DNA of 64,000 nt from Knoxdaviesia capensis (GCA_001510575.1 LNGK01000003.1:316883-380882); one strand, 5' to 3'. Counted from the first letter of the stretch, positions 36,007 to 48,214 are shown. A program made the numbers and translations. Notes: a model not told the origin generated them from the letters alone.

Positions 36007-36036
36007 GACACACACACTCACACACACACACACGCA
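36007..36036. repeat. (CA)n tract ending two bases before the sro7 ATG
   Basis: About thirteen CA units with single T and G interruptions, directly before the start codon at 36039, hence in the 5' UTR. Confidence 0.9.
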
Positions 36037-36038
36037 CA

Positions 36039-39000
36039 ATGGCCAGCTTCCTCCGCGGCAAACAGGCCGGCGTGCAGAAGGACCTGTCGGCGGGGCTCTC
36101 GGGCGACCTGTTCCTGCCGGACGAGCGCGCGCGCTTCGGCATCGGCTCGCAGATCAGCTGCCTGGCATACGACCCGTACCAGTCGCTGCTGGCGGTCGGC
36201 ACGAACGAGAGCAAGTACGGCGCCGGCACGGTGACGGTGTACGGCCACCAGCGCGTGCACCGGGTGTTTGCGCCGGCGAAGCGCACGTCGATCCGCTCGC
36301 TGCACTTCACCGCGAACCGCCTGGTCAGCACCGACGCGCGCGACGAAATCAACATCTGGGACCTGGAGTCGGGCGACCGCATAGGCGGCGGCACCGTGTA
36401 CTCCAAGATCATGGCCGCCAGGACCGACCCCGTGCTGGACTGGATGCTGCTGGGCCTGTCGAACGGCGATGTGGTGGCCTACGACCTTGACCGCTCGCGC
36501 ATGGCCGCTGCCTTTCACCTGCCGAACCTGTGGCGCGAATACAACTCGCCGACCGGTGGCCGCGCCACCGGCATGATCGGCTTCGTCGACCTGGCCCTGC
36601 ACCCGCGCGACGTCGGCACGCTGCTGGTGGCGTATACCCACGGCGCCGTGCTGTACAGCATCAAGCAGGCCAAGCCGACCATGTACCTGGAGTACGTGGT
36701 GCCGGCCGGTGCCCCCGGCGGCGACGGCGTGGCCATTGAGCGCCAACGCCGCCCGCACGTCACCCACGCCGTGTGGCACCCGACCGGCAGTTTCGTGCTG
36801 ACAGCACACGACGACGGCAGCTTGGTGTTCTGGGACACCCGCGAGGGCCGCATGCTGATGGCGCGCACGCTGACCGACTTCCACGTTGACCAGCTGTCGA
36901 CGTCGATGGGATCGGCTGTGGCGCGCGAGCCGATTGTGCGCATCCACTGGTGCTGCAAAGAGGGCAACCCGGAGGACACCGCCCTGCTGATTGCCGGCGG
37001 CGGGACGATTGGCGGCCGACCGGGTGCGGGGCTGGCATCTCCTGGATTGCGACCCGGTGAGCCAGCCGCAACCCCCGGACTGTCGCCGGAGCCGGTGCAG
37101 CTGACCTTCATCGACCTCGGCCCCGCGCCGATCTACGCCACCACGTCGTGGCAGGCGCTGGGCGAGTACTTCCGCGGCCGCCGCCAGACCGAGCTGGCGG
37201 TGCCGCCGGGGGCCAGGATTGAGGACGTGCTGCTGCTGCCGCGCACCAGCCCGCACTTTGCCGGCGCTCAGGACCCGATCGCGGCCCTGGTGCTGCTGAC
37301 GTCGGGCGAGCTGGTGACGCTGAGCTTCCCGTCCGGGTACCCGATCAGCCCGACGAACCAGCTGCCGCCGTCGCTGTCGTTTGTGCACCCGTACGTGGTG
37401 CGCATTGCCGTGTCGCGGGTCGAGCGGCGGCGGTGGCTGACGATGATTGAACAGCGCAACACGGGCGAGCCGCTGGTCAAGGGCGGGGCGCCCGGCCACA
37501 TGCCGCGGCGCATGTACGAGGAGCGCACCGTGATCCAGGTGGCGCACGCCGACGGCACCGTGCGGCTGTGGGACACGGGCCGCGGCGACGACCTGGAGAA
37601 CGCGGCGCAGCTGCAGGTCGATGTGGCGCGCGCGCTCGGCCGCTACGAGGACGTCGAGGTCACCTGCATGAGCCTGGCCGGCGTGTCGGGCGAGTTTGTG
37701 GTCGGCACGCGCACCGGCGAGGCGGTGGTGTTCCGGTGGGGCACCAACCGCTTCTTCGGCCGCGACGAGGAGCGCGAGCCGACGCGCATTGGCGAGCAGA
37801 CGGCGCTGTGGGACGTGGCGGCCCGCGCCGAGCCGCCGCTGCGCGAGGGCCTGCTGCCGCACACGCTGTACGTGCCGGAGAACATGTCGCCGGCGACCGG
37901 CGCGGTCAGCGTGGTGCAGGCGTCGGACGTGGGCTTCATGGCGATCGGCAGCGAGGACGGCGCGTTTGTGGTGATCGACATGCGCGGGCCGGCGGTGATT
38001 CTGCGGACGTCGGTCGGCGAGTTTGCCAAGGCCGAGAAGCGCTCGTCGTTCCTGCGCTCGTCGCTGCACCACTCGGCCGCCGCGTCGCCCACCACGCCCG
38101 GCAGTGCGCGCGCGCCGGCCGAGCACCCCACCGCGGTGGCCTTCGGTGTGATGACGCTCGAGGGCGATACATACTCGAGTATTGCGTGCTTTGTGGGCAC
38201 CAGCGGCGGCCATGTTGCGACCTTCAAGCTGCTGCCCGTGAGCGGCGGCGGCGTGGGCTACACGGCGAAACACGCCGGCACGGTGTCGTTCTCCGACCGC
38301 GTGGTGTCGCTGTACCCGATGAACGCGGACACGGGCGCCGAGGCCCCCGCGTCCGGCCCCGTGGTGGCGGGCCTGCGCAACGGCCACCAGGTCAACGGGC
38401 TCCTGGTGGCGGTGCTGCAGACGGAGATCCGGCTGTTCAAGCCGGCCACCAACAAGGGTGCGTGCAAGACCTTCGACGACGTGTTCTGCGACGCCGCCAC
38501 CGTCATGGACCTGGACCCCAGCGGCGTGGCCGTGGTCGGCCTGTTCGGCGACCTGACGCTGCGCGCGTTCAGCGTGCCCGGCCTGAAGGAGCTCGCCAAG
38601 GTCTCGCTGCCCCAGCTGGACGCCACACGCACGACGCGCGCGGCGGTCACGCCGACCGGCGACGTGTTCGCGTGGACCGGGCCGAGCGAGATTGTCGACC
38701 TGCACGCGTGGGGCGCCGGCAAGCCGCTGCAGCCGTCGCGCGACGCGCTGATCAACCCGGAGCTGGCGGCGCCGCCGCCGCGGCCCACCATCTCCAACCT
38801 GCAGTGGATGTCCGGCACGCAGTTCGTGTCGCTGGCCGACTTCGACCTGCTGATCGGCGGGCCCGACCGCCCGCCGTCGAAGCGCATGCTGGAGGCCGCG
38901 GCGGCCGCCTCGCGCGCGTCCGGCGGCTCCGGGACGGCCGGCCGCTCCGCCGTCGCGGGGACCGCGCAGGAGGGCTGGGGCGACTACCTGTCGCGCCAGC

Positions 39001-39152
39001 TCAACGAGCGCACGCAGAAGCTGAATATCATGGGCGACGAGATGGATAACCTGCAGACGCGGAGTGAGGGCTGGGCGCACGATGTGAATAAGTACGTCAA
39101 CAAGCAGAAACGCAACTTTGTGCTGGGGAGTATCAAGGGCAAGTTTACTTGA
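36039..39152 (+). CDS. sro7: Sro7/Lgl-family WD-repeat protein of exocytosis
   Basis: Lethal(2) giant larvae family protein that binds the exocytic t-SNARE Sec9 and helps polarised vesicle fusion at the plasma membrane. One exon, 1037 residues, near the usual length of yeast Sro7. The N-terminus (FLRGKQAGVQKDLSAGL) matches the family start, then WD40 blades run through most of the protein (INIWDLESGDRI, VFWDTREGRML, VRLWDTGRGDD), including the Lgl-type second propeller. The C-terminal 55 residues (YLSRQLNERTQKLNIMGDEM through KYVNKQKR) look like an R-SNARE-type helix of the tomosyn kind. Codons end almost always in G or C, more so than in neighbouring genes, and there is no intron. The reverse strand is open over the whole gene as a by-product. 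The symbol is assigned by similarity. Confidence 0.93.
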   Translation: MASFLRGKQAGVQKDLSAGLSGDLFLPDERARFGIGSQISCLAYDPYQSLLAVGTNESKYGAGTVTVYGHQRVHRVFAPAKRTSIRSLHFTANRLVSTDARDEINIWDLESGDRIGGGTVYSKIMAARTDPVLDWMLLGLSNGDVVAYDLDRSRMAAAFHLPNLWREYNSPTGGRATGMIGFVDLALHPRDVGTLLVAYTHGAVLYSIKQAKPTMYLEYVVPAGAPGGDGVAIERQRRPHVTHAVWHPTGSFVLTAHDDGSLVFWDTREGRMLMARTLTDFHVDQLSTSMGSAVAREPIVRIHWCCKEGNPEDTALLIAGGGTIGGRPGAGLASPGLRPGEPAATPGLSPEPVQLTFIDLGPAPIYATTSWQALGEYFRGRRQTELAVPPGARIEDVLLLPRTSPHFAGAQDPIAALVLLTSGELVTLSFPSGYPISPTNQLPPSLSFVHPYVVRIAVSRVERRRWLTMIEQRNTGEPLVKGGAPGHMPRRMYEERTVIQVAHADGTVRLWDTGRGDDLENAAQLQVDVARALGRYEDVEVTCMSLAGVSGEFVVGTRTGEAVVFRWGTNRFFGRDEEREPTRIGEQTALWDVAARAEPPLREGLLPHTLYVPENMSPATGAVSVVQASDVGFMAIGSEDGAFVVIDMRGPAVILRTSVGEFAKAEKRSSFLRSSLHHSAAASPTTPGSARAPAEHPTAVAFGVMTLEGDTYSSIACFVGTSGGHVATFKLLPVSGGGVGYTAKHAGTVSFSDRVVSLYPMNADTGAEAPASGPVVAGLRNGHQVNGLLVAVLQTEIRLFKPATNKGACKTFDDVFCDAATVMDLDPSGVAVVGLFGDLTLRAFSVPGLKELAKVSLPQLDATRTTRAAVTPTGDVFAWTGPSEIVDLHAWGAGKPLQPSRDALINPELAAPPPRPTISNLQWMSGTQFVSLADFDLLIGGPDRPPSKRMLEAAAAASRASGGSGTAGRSAVAGTAQEGWGDYLSRQLNERTQKLNIMGDEMDNLQTRSEGWAHDVNKYVNKQKRNFVLGSIKGKFT

Positions 39153-40504
39153 TTTTGGGGGCCTCTTCTTTTCTTCTTTCTTCTTTCTTCTCTCTTCTCT
39201 CTTCTTTCTCTTTTTTTCTTCTTTTTTTTTTCCTTCTGCTGCTCTTTGCTTCTCTCCATCGCCCTTCATTTCCACCAAGAGCGGAGGATGAAGTTTCGAA
39301 TATCCGTCATGAATGTATGAGTTTCTTGTTTCGTTACCAACACCAGGAGGGAAGACGTCATTTTCTCTTTATCTTTTCATGTTCTGTCGTCGAACATGGA
39401 AAGACAGCCACCTGGAATACATTGCCTCTTTCTGTTACTTGCCTCACATAAAAATCAACCTTTACAAACGAAAAGACCCAGAGAAAGTGTGCCCCAAAAG
39501 TGTATATTGTATTAAAAGGTGCCCAGAAGAAATTCTTCAATATAAAAAGCAAAACAGAAAAAAAACAGTTCCTGGTATCCGCGTTGGGGAAGGTTGGAAG
39601 CATCGGGGAGGTCTGGAGAGATGTGTATCTTCCATAAAACCTCCCTCGAAATTCCGGCGTTGCCGCCCTAATGAACATATCTTCCCACCAGCTTCTTCTT
39701 CATGTTCTCTCTTTCTCTATATGTGTTGGTTGGTAACCCTCTCTATAAAAAATCAAGACGTTGACAGTTTGCGTTCGTTTCATTCGTAACATGTGTTGGA
39801 GTGTGGTGTTGTTGGTATAAGGCGGAGGTGGAGGTCGGGGTATATAATGTGACAGCGGTCGACGGTAAAGCTGATCGACGCGAACGAGTATAGAGATCCT
39901 CGTGGTGGAACGAGTATAAGAAGCAAGTGAAGATGGAACAAAAATCGTCCGAGGCCAACCGAAAGAAACGAAATGCAACCAAATCCGTAAAGTGCCGAGA
40001 TTTAGAGGGTATAAGATCCAAAAAAGAGAAAAAGACAATGAGAAGAACCAGGAATATAGCCAAGATAGAAATCAAAAACAAGAACAAAAACAAAAGAACA
40101 TGACTAGAACAGGAAAAGCAAGAACAGAAAAAGCAAAAGATCCAATCCCTCACGATCCAGTCCGACGTCTATCAAAAGAATAATCCCTCCCAAAAGTATA
40201 AGCCGGGAACGATTAAAAAGACATTGGTGAGGGAGATCAAGAGGGAGGCGGCGGCAAATATATGAAGCCGAAGATAATCAAAAACTTGGAACAGCAAAGG
40301 AGGCAGTCCATCCTGGGGGGCGTACCGGTGCCAGGACGGAAGCAAATCAAAAACAGGTATTAGGGGAGGGAAGCGAGAAATGAGAAAGCCTTGGAGTGGG
40401 GCAGGGTCAGGCTGGATGCTCTGGGCAACGGGACGATGGCCACGAGTTCTCTTCTGCCCAGAGTTGAACTGGACATAGGAGAACTTGGCCATCAACTTTA
40501 GTCG
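39153..40504. other. Convergent 3' region between sro7 and the C2H2 gene
   Basis: T-rich 3' UTR of sro7, then a moderately AT- and A-rich stretch. No coding sequence or structured element was recognised. Confidence 0.5.
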
Positions 40505-41671
40505 TCAGAAGTCTTCGCCGAAGAGGCAGCTGGAGGCCGGGCTATCAACCGACGCTCCGGGCCGGACCCACTTCTTCACGGCATAGGCAACATCGACCGA
40601 GTCCCCGTGGGCGTTACGAAGGTGCCTCACAAAGTTGTCGCGACGATTGTATACCTTGCCGCTGCGCTGCTTGCAGCAGCCGTCGACACGGCACTCGAAG
40701 CCGGCAGCAGTGGAATCATGTGCGCTCGCCTCATGGCGCTTCAGGTCCTTTCGTGTGGCGAAGGCGGCCGAGCAGTGCGCAGCCTTGCACGGGTGGCGCT
40801 TGACGTGGTATCGCTTGTGCTTGCTGTTGGGGGAGGAAAGATGTGGTGTTAGGTTGGAATCTTATTTGCTGTCATTTAGCCACAATTGGGGTGGGGAAGA
40901 GAGGAAGGATACACACCTGAGATCAACAGCACGACGGAATGTCTTGCTGCACGCATCACACTGGTAAATTCCTCCGGATACGGGAGAGCCTGCGCTCTCG
41001 GAAGGAGACAACATGTCATCTTGGAAAGGACTCGCCGATGGGCTGGGGGTGATTTCAACCGAAGACTCGTACGGGGCAATATGAGCGGCGTCCTCCATAG
41101 TCAAGTTCATTCCATGGGAAAAGGGAAGCCATGATTCAGCACCAACAAAGTCGCCAAGCGACGGGTTCTCGCAGGAGATGGAAGGAATCAGTTGGTCAAA
41201 GGGGAGGGAGTCAGGATAAAGGTTGTCGTCAACCAGGAAGTCGCAGAAGGGAGACGAAAAGCTGGATAGCTGAGGGGATTCTGTTGTTGAAGGTAGTGAT
41301 AAGTGCACTGGTGCAAATTGTCCTGTATCAGGAAAGGTGGTGGTCGACGGCGGCGGATCGGCATGAACCCGGTCGTCTTCTCCACTGGAACTGGTGGTGA
41401 AACTTTGACAGTCAAAGTAGTCGTTCTGCTGACGAGAGGAGCAGACACAGTAAGGTCGAGCTTCAAAGAAGCACGAACAGATATTGTCGATATCGACTTG
41501 GTAATCCGGATAAGCGGCTGAGAACGCCACGTTCGCGGTTGAAGGGGGGTAAGGGGCAAAATGGGAGTGGATCTCGGCAGGAGATCCAGAAAAGACGCCG
41601 TGTGAGGGCCGACGGAAAATGAGAGAAGCTTCGGAAGGGAAACTTGAGGTCGATATGACAGACTCAAATAT
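40505..41671 (-). CDS. C2H2 zinc-finger protein, three fingers; 5' end unresolved
   Basis: Probable DNA-binding regulator. Minus-strand exons are 40823-40505 and 40917 back to at most 41671, where an in-frame stop (41674-41672) closes the frame. The C-terminal exon carries three zinc fingers in a row: YQCDACSKTFRRAV onward, HPCKAAHCSAAFATRKDLKRH, and FECRVDGCCKQRSG to RHLRNAH, the last with a long loop. This closely spaced triple-finger C-terminus recurs in fungal C2H2 regulators. Upstream is a Ser/Pro/Asp-rich region that looks coding (AAYPDYQVDIDNI, PFCDFLVDDNLYPD) and could be an activation domain. The first in-frame ATG is only at 41110, well inside that region, so either an upstream exon is missing from this model or initiation is unusual. 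The flanking 8 kb lacks genes. The target genes are unknown. Confidence 0.72.
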
Positions 41672-44600
41672 TTACACTGGCAGGAACCAGATGCAATGGA
41701 GAAGGAAGATATCCGTGGGTCGATAGAAAAAATAAAAAAGGAAAGTTCCAGAAAACAGATCCTCGGGTCGGAGATCTGGGGAGAGAGAGAGCAAGAGAGC
41801 AAGGGGTCCAGATGGAAGAAAAAGGCTTGATCGTGTTGGCAAGCAGAGAAATCTCAAGTAATAGAGTGGTCTTACTTATCAGAGATTGGAAGAGAGAAGA
41901 AATACCTGTCCAGTTTCTATGGGGACAGTGATATGTATAGAACAAGATAGTTGTTCGTGAACTGCGTACCTAACAGCGAGGTATCGACAATCGCAAGATG
42001 CGCACCCTTTCCAAGGTGATGGGAGAAGTAACGATGAGTATCAAAACTGCTCTTTCTTGTGTTGGCTTTGGGGGATTACCCCTCCATACAGATCTCAGAC
42101 AACCACAGGAAGTGTTCGGCTTCACAGCCTGATTTGAACAGAGATATGCCTGAAGGAGACAGACAACTGCAGCAGAGGATGGCTACGAAACCTGAACGGG
42201 GGTCAGGTTTTCTCGGTGTTTTTTTTGTTTGCGTAATCTCTCGTATATGGAGAGAGAACTTTCAACTGGGACTAGAACTGGCAGTGGGAGAGGCCAGAAG
42301 TAGACACAGATGAAACAGCAATCTGGGAATATCAAGGAGACACTTGGGTCCTCTTATAAGATATTCAGAGAAATGGCAGCGCCAAGGCAGATAGAGGAGG
42401 TCCGGAGATAGATCCAGGGAAATACAAAGGGTCCGGAGAATTCAAGAAGTGGTCCGATCCAGGGAGATGGGTCGAAGAGTCCAGGAAGTTGAGTTGTTGT
42501 GTTGGTTACCAATTACCTTTAGAAGGAATAAGAAGATCTGATGTAATGTTATCGATATGGGTCCATGGCAAGAAGTTGAAATTGTGAAGGAATAAAGAAG
42601 GCGTGAATAGTATCACTATAGATCAGAGAATGAGGCAAAAAGCTGGAAGCGAGGGTATCAGTAAAGGAACGTCAGGGAGGGCGCTCGCGGCGAGACAGAG
42701 ACGAATCCAAAAGAGGAGTGGGCGGCGGCGAAATGTAAGCGCAGGTCTTCAGGTAAGAGCAAAGGCTGAAGACACAGTCGCTGCGAGCGAAGGTCATACG
42801 GAATGTTTGGCGAAAGAAGGCTTCCTAGAAGTGGTGTCGGCCAAAGAGAAGAGGCCGAAAGACGTGATGATGATCCAGAATGGGCTTGGGAGACGGGAAA
42901 CACAAAATGGACGGATGGAGAGCTCGACAGGGAAGAGTCCTTAGGGTTTGAGGATGGAAGATGGAGAGTCCGGGATATCTGGAAGGGTTCTGAAAATGGT
43001 AAGCATTTACAACAATCTTATAGACAGCCGGAGCAAAGAAGAAGAGGGGTGGATGGTTCTCACAAGGTCAAAATTGAAACTCTGAAGACAGGTTAGACAT
43101 GAGATGTGGTGTAACGATGGCTAGAGAAATCCTAGAGGATCGTCACCAGACACGGTTGAAGGCCGAAGAAACAGACGAAGCCGCCCAGAAAATGAAGATA
43201 TATGAAAGTGGCGAAACGGTGAACGCAAGAGCAAGATTGACTTGATGAAGAAAAGCTTGCTGGATACGGCGCGGGGATGAACAGCAGATATATAATTGAT
43301 ATATAGGAGAAGGATGGAGATTGAGAGAGAGGAAGAAGTGAGAATAAGCTCTGTGTGAGACTGGGGGTGGGGGGCGACGAATCGAAGATATATAAGAGGA
43401 AAAAAAGAAAAGGGCGTGAAAAAGGGGGGTGTGCGAAAAAGAGACAACGTGGGTGACGGAGCGGGACCGACGACGATATCAGGGTTAGCTCAGACGCGGA
43501 ATAGAGTGAAGGGCAGGGCACAAAAAGGAACAACAGTCGCAGTCAACGGCACAAAGGTGTACAAGCACAAGTGTCGTGAGCTGGGCGAGCTGAGCGGGAT
43601 CGGAGATAGAGACGCGCAGAGTTGAGGTGGAATATCCGATCGCGGCGAACGAACGATCGACGACGGCGACAACGTTGAAGAAGATATAAATATCGACAAT
43701 GCAGGCGAACGACGACGAAGACTTTTTGCGGGTGGTGATAAAAGCGGTGGGAAATATGGTGATTTGATACGCGATGGCTGGAAGCATAAAACGATCTTGA
43801 TGATGAGGGAAGAGAAAAAGGGAAGAGAAGAAGTGGAAAAGGGAAGAAGACAAAATGCAGACTCTGGAGGGACGTTGGTCTTTTAAGTTGCTTTTCCGAA
43901 TCTTCTCGAGATTATTTCCCAAGAGAGCCGTTTACATAAACCACCTTCCTCGTTTCTTTTGCGTGCTTGGCTTAGTTGGATCTGACAGCATGGTCCTTCC
44001 TTCCCAAATCGCTGGAGAGATTGACTTCTTCGCTCTCTCGGTTGTTTGCTCTCTTGCTCTTGCCCTCTACCACGCCCCCCTGTCCAGTTGCTCCTTCCCC
44101 GTTAACGAGTATACGTTTACTGTACATACGGTGTCCATTTAGCCAGATCCAGGCCACATGAACAAATACAAAAGTCATCCAGGCGGCGGGAATCTACAGG
44201 ATAGCCTCCCGCCATCCAGGGTTGTTCCTTCCGCTTTTTTTTTCTCCCGTCTTTTTTGTCTTGCGGAAAGAACGAAATGCTGACTTACTACTACCAGAGG
44301 TGGAAGACAAGCAGGGTACGTGACACGCAGAAACTCACAGCTCCGGTCAAAATGGAAGGCACGAAGAAGGACTTTAGAAGAGGAGCCGGAAGGAACGAAG
44401 GGGGGTGAAAATTGGCAGTCGTCAAGATGCATCGAACGTGTTCTTTCCCTTTTCCGTGGCAGGTTTCTTTCGGTCTCAACAGCGTGGTTAACTGGCTATC
44501 ATCTGTGGTATCGTGGTGGGTGGTGCCTGTTCCGGCCAGTGCAAAGTATCGAATGCATATTGCATGTATGGGTGGGAGACAAAAGGCCAGGGGAGGGGGG

Positions 44601-47600
44601 GCCTCAAAAGAGAACCGCGAAGGGGATTTTGTTGGCGAACCAAACAGGGCGGCTGGTTTGTCGGGCACCATTGGATGGAGACCGTGGTGAGTGGGTGTGG
44701 GGACGGCGGTACTTGCGAGGTACTTCGTTGGCCTAATGTCTACAGGTGTATCCAGGAGTCTCTGGAAGTCCCGCCAGAGACCGAGCCCACCTTTTTTGCC
44801 TCTTGTCGGGGGCGCTTCCAGCCCAAAGAGAAACAAGAGAAAAGTGCCAAGAGCCCATGTACCCCGGCGTAGAAACAACGGTGAGGCTGTACAGACAGAA
44901 AGAAAATACAAAAAAAAAAAATACAAAAAAGAAAAAAGAAGAAAGAAAAGAAAAGAAAAAATATACCCCCAAAAAAAGGAAAGGTCCCATATAAGGACGT
45001 GCGCGGGGCCTCAATTCATATCAACCGGATCCCGTGCGTGAATGACGATGACACGGGAAACGCGAATTGGGACGCTACCGATTTGTCTGGGCGTGGGAAC
45101 ATGCATATTCCGCCGGAACTGGGTGCTGGACGCCGCTCCGGAGTCCGATGGACTAGCCTGAGACTCGCGGAAGGCATCGAGCTACGGACGGAGCGAGAGT
45201 CTCTCCGGGGGCTTCACCTGCTATTCCTGTGGTGAAGCCCCCCAAATGCCGGATACCAACAGAGGCCCCCTTCGCTTAGACTCCAATCGGGGCTGAAGCC
45301 GGGCCCAACTCCGGCCGTGGAACCGTGGCCCTGTCCGTGATCTCGGGCAATGGAGGACATAGACCAGTATATGTCGGAGTACGTCCATTCCTTGGATCTG
45401 TGGCTGGCCACCACCGCCCCAGTTGAGCCGTCAGCCATGCTGAACAGACAAATCTGCCGGTTTCTGCAGACAAACCGGGGTGCTGGGCATCCGATCTCGT
45501 GTATTGTGCCTCAAACAGCCATTTAATCCTTCAAGATCCACAAATCTGCCCTTTGGCTGCGCCGACCCCGTTAATCCCGAACGGCAGAGGGTCTTTTTTT
45601 ACACGAAAAAAAGAGAAAGGTCCCGGGAATATCACAATAAAAGAAACAACCGCCCCCTCGGCTGGTCGAGACCCCCCTTCCAACCGGGGAGGTATACAGT
45701 ACACCTATACCTAATGAACTGAGTTATCATCCGTAAGTAAGCCTGCACACACTCTGGCTCGTTAGGGTCGCATGAGATAACGGGTCCTCCATATATCGGA
45801 GGCCGGGTCTAGATCGCCAGGCTCTGGTCAAGGCGGACACTATGAGACACACGTACCGTACCTATCATATGCAGAGGATGTATGTGCGTAAGGATATGCT
45901 GAGCAGGGAGCGAACTACAGCATGTCTTGCTTGGCGTGATACCAAGCCTCCGCTCAACAGCCAGCTTCGAACTTGGCTTTGAAACAAAACCTCCAAATCT
46001 GGGGAAGACCACACCACCGACAAGTGCTTGCTCCGGTGTTCTTATCTGCACGACCCTGGCCTCTGGTTCTAGCTGCGATACCGGCCGATTTGGAAGGGGA
46101 CGGCGCTGGAATATCCCACGACGGGTTGGAAGCCCCCCCCCTGAACCAATTGAAGCTTCGTCTCGCTCTTCCGGCTCGGTCGAACTTGGAGAGCCAGAGA
46201 CACCCTGGGAAGCACCGGTGTGCTGTATGGATGTGTGCAAACACCAGGACAACTGTTGGGTGCAGCCCCGAAGTTACACTCACTCACTCACACACCCAAC
46301 ACATGCTCGCAGGAACACGGGCAACCGCGTCGGCGTCATGCATGGAGGCACACTCAGGGTATCATTCCCCGGCTGCCCATTTTCTTTGTGTTGTGAAGAT
46401 ATGTACGCACCTTGCCAAACCCCAATGCCGATCTCCGAAGCGAGAAGAATAATCCTCCTATCTGGCTGAGCTTTGCTTGGTTTTTCTTTTTAGGGGTTTT
46501 TTTTTTTTTTTTTTTTCGCTGCCAACTACGATGCCAAAGTTTAGTTGCACCTCTTACGTCCGGGCCCTTCACAGCCCCCAAGTGAAGCCTCCACGTTGGA
46601 AAAAGGTGCCATTAAACAGAGTGGCATGTGAGTGTGTGTGTGTATGTACTGCACTCTGCCGTCCATTCAAGCGATTTATCCGAACTACTGCCCCCCGCCT
46701 CCCTCTTCATCTTCCGTGCCGCCCACGTAAACGCGCCATTTCATGTTGTGTAACCCCAACCCGGAGGAAGCGAGAAGCAAACCCACCGCACACAAATCGG
46801 CTCTCCCACCGCCATCATTGATCTCATCATAATGTCATTCAAACTTTCCATTCTCTTTTGTGAAAATGGTGAAAATGAATCCCGCTAACAATCTTCGACC
46901 CTTCTTTTTTTGTTTCGCCCCCCTTCACGCCTAGCGCCGCCGCCCAGCTACGGAGCATGGCGGGGCGGACGGCGCCACGTGACCCCGGATGCGCCGACTA
47001 GGCACCGCTTGGGGTGGGCTTTGCTGGGGCCGCCGAGCGACGTTCGGCCTTCCTCGCGCTTTCGGAGAGCCGAGACCGGCGGCTGTGTGTATGTATATGT
47101 ACTCCGGGTATAATGAACCATGTCTTATCTCAATTAGGAGATATGGTCCGGTGAGCGACTGTGAGTCTAGGCTCGGTGGAGAGAGTGTGTCAGGGATCTA
47201 GGGAGTTTCGTTTGCGCGTATTCTCGGGGATGGTGTTCGGATCCGGTTGGTACCAGGTCTCAGGTCGCTTATGTTTCTGGCTTTCCCCGGGGGGGTTTTT
47301 CTCTTTCGGCTTGACGGCTGGATTCTCAGTCGGTGACGTTGTTGCGGTTCCCCAGGTGCGGTGCCTGTGCTCGTATTTCCAAGCAAGATGGGAGGGATGT
47401 GTGGCAAGCCTTACAAGGATTCGCTAACTCCCAACGTCTATCACGTCTTGTCCCCCCGTAAGACGGAGGAACATCCTCTTGGCAGGATAGCCATGTGACC
47501 TGCTTTTCGCACACGGCCCAAGCAGTCCCATCTCAGTAGGAAGATTGCAGTTGTCCAGCACACCACCACATATATCGTAGTGGCCACATATGTCTCTCAC

Positions 47601-48094
47601 GGTAGCCATATTCTCCATCGGGGTTGAGATCAGACAGCGTGCTTTGTGTCTCCCCCATTTCCCCTTGGGGTTTTAAGCTTTCAGCCCAGGCCAAGGCCGC
47701 CTCCCCCCCATATTTCTCTTCGTGCCTTCGCTCCGACGCTCCACACAACTGACTTATCTCTCCATCTGTGACCGTCCCAGATGACTCTGGAGAAACGGGG
47801 AAATTCATTCTAGAAGCATATGCCCAGCCCTTCTGCAGGCCCGGCTGGGTCCCCTGTTGCATCGCCGCACAGGCTCGTACATGCACACACGCACCCCCCG
47901 TTGTATCTGGGATTTCCGGTGAGGCCCTGCCTGCGGTTGGCTCGCTGGATCTCCCGACTTTCCCCGACCCGCGCATTGCCAAGACCGGCGCAGTCGGGCC
48001 ATCCGAGTCGAATGTGTAGAGAAAGATGGCAGATGCTTCCAATCAAAACAACACTGAAGATAGAAAGACAGAGATACATACACTGTATATATAT

Positions 48095-48187
48095 AGAGAG
48101 AGAGAGAGGGAGAGAGAGAGGGAGAGAGAGAGAAAGAGAAAGAGAGAGAGAGAGACAGACAGAAAGAAGGCAGAAAGACAGAGAGAG
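48095..48187. repeat. GA-rich microsatellite
   Basis: About 90 bp of GA repeats with scattered GG, AA and CA interruptions, preceded by a short TATATATA run. Confidence 0.9.
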
Positions 48188-48214
48188 CTCACGAGATCGG
48201 CCAGATCTCGTGAG
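48188..48214. repeat. Perfect inverted repeat, 11-bp arms, 5-base loop
   Basis: CTCACGAGATC, loop GGCCA, then GATCTCGTGAG. It directly abuts the GA microsatellite. It could form a hairpin in RNA or cruciform DNA. Confidence 0.85.

Larger units (their letters stand above)
34762..36038. other. Intergenic region: Argonaute 3' UTR and sro7 promoter
   Basis: No gene supported. It contains a duplicated block at 34841-35033 just after the Argonaute stop and a (CA)n tract at 36007-36036 abutting the sro7 start codon. Confidence 0.5.

Noticed and set aside
36018..39278. 1086-codon open frame on the minus strand across sro7
   Set aside because: Its composition (Arg, His, Ala, Gln, Val in patchy runs) is that of a shadow of GC3-biased sense codons, and the sense frame is a clear Sro7.
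45927..46469. 180-codon plus-strand frame in the 8 kb gene-free region
   Set aside because: Low-complexity, no coding-type codon bias, overlapping frames equally long.
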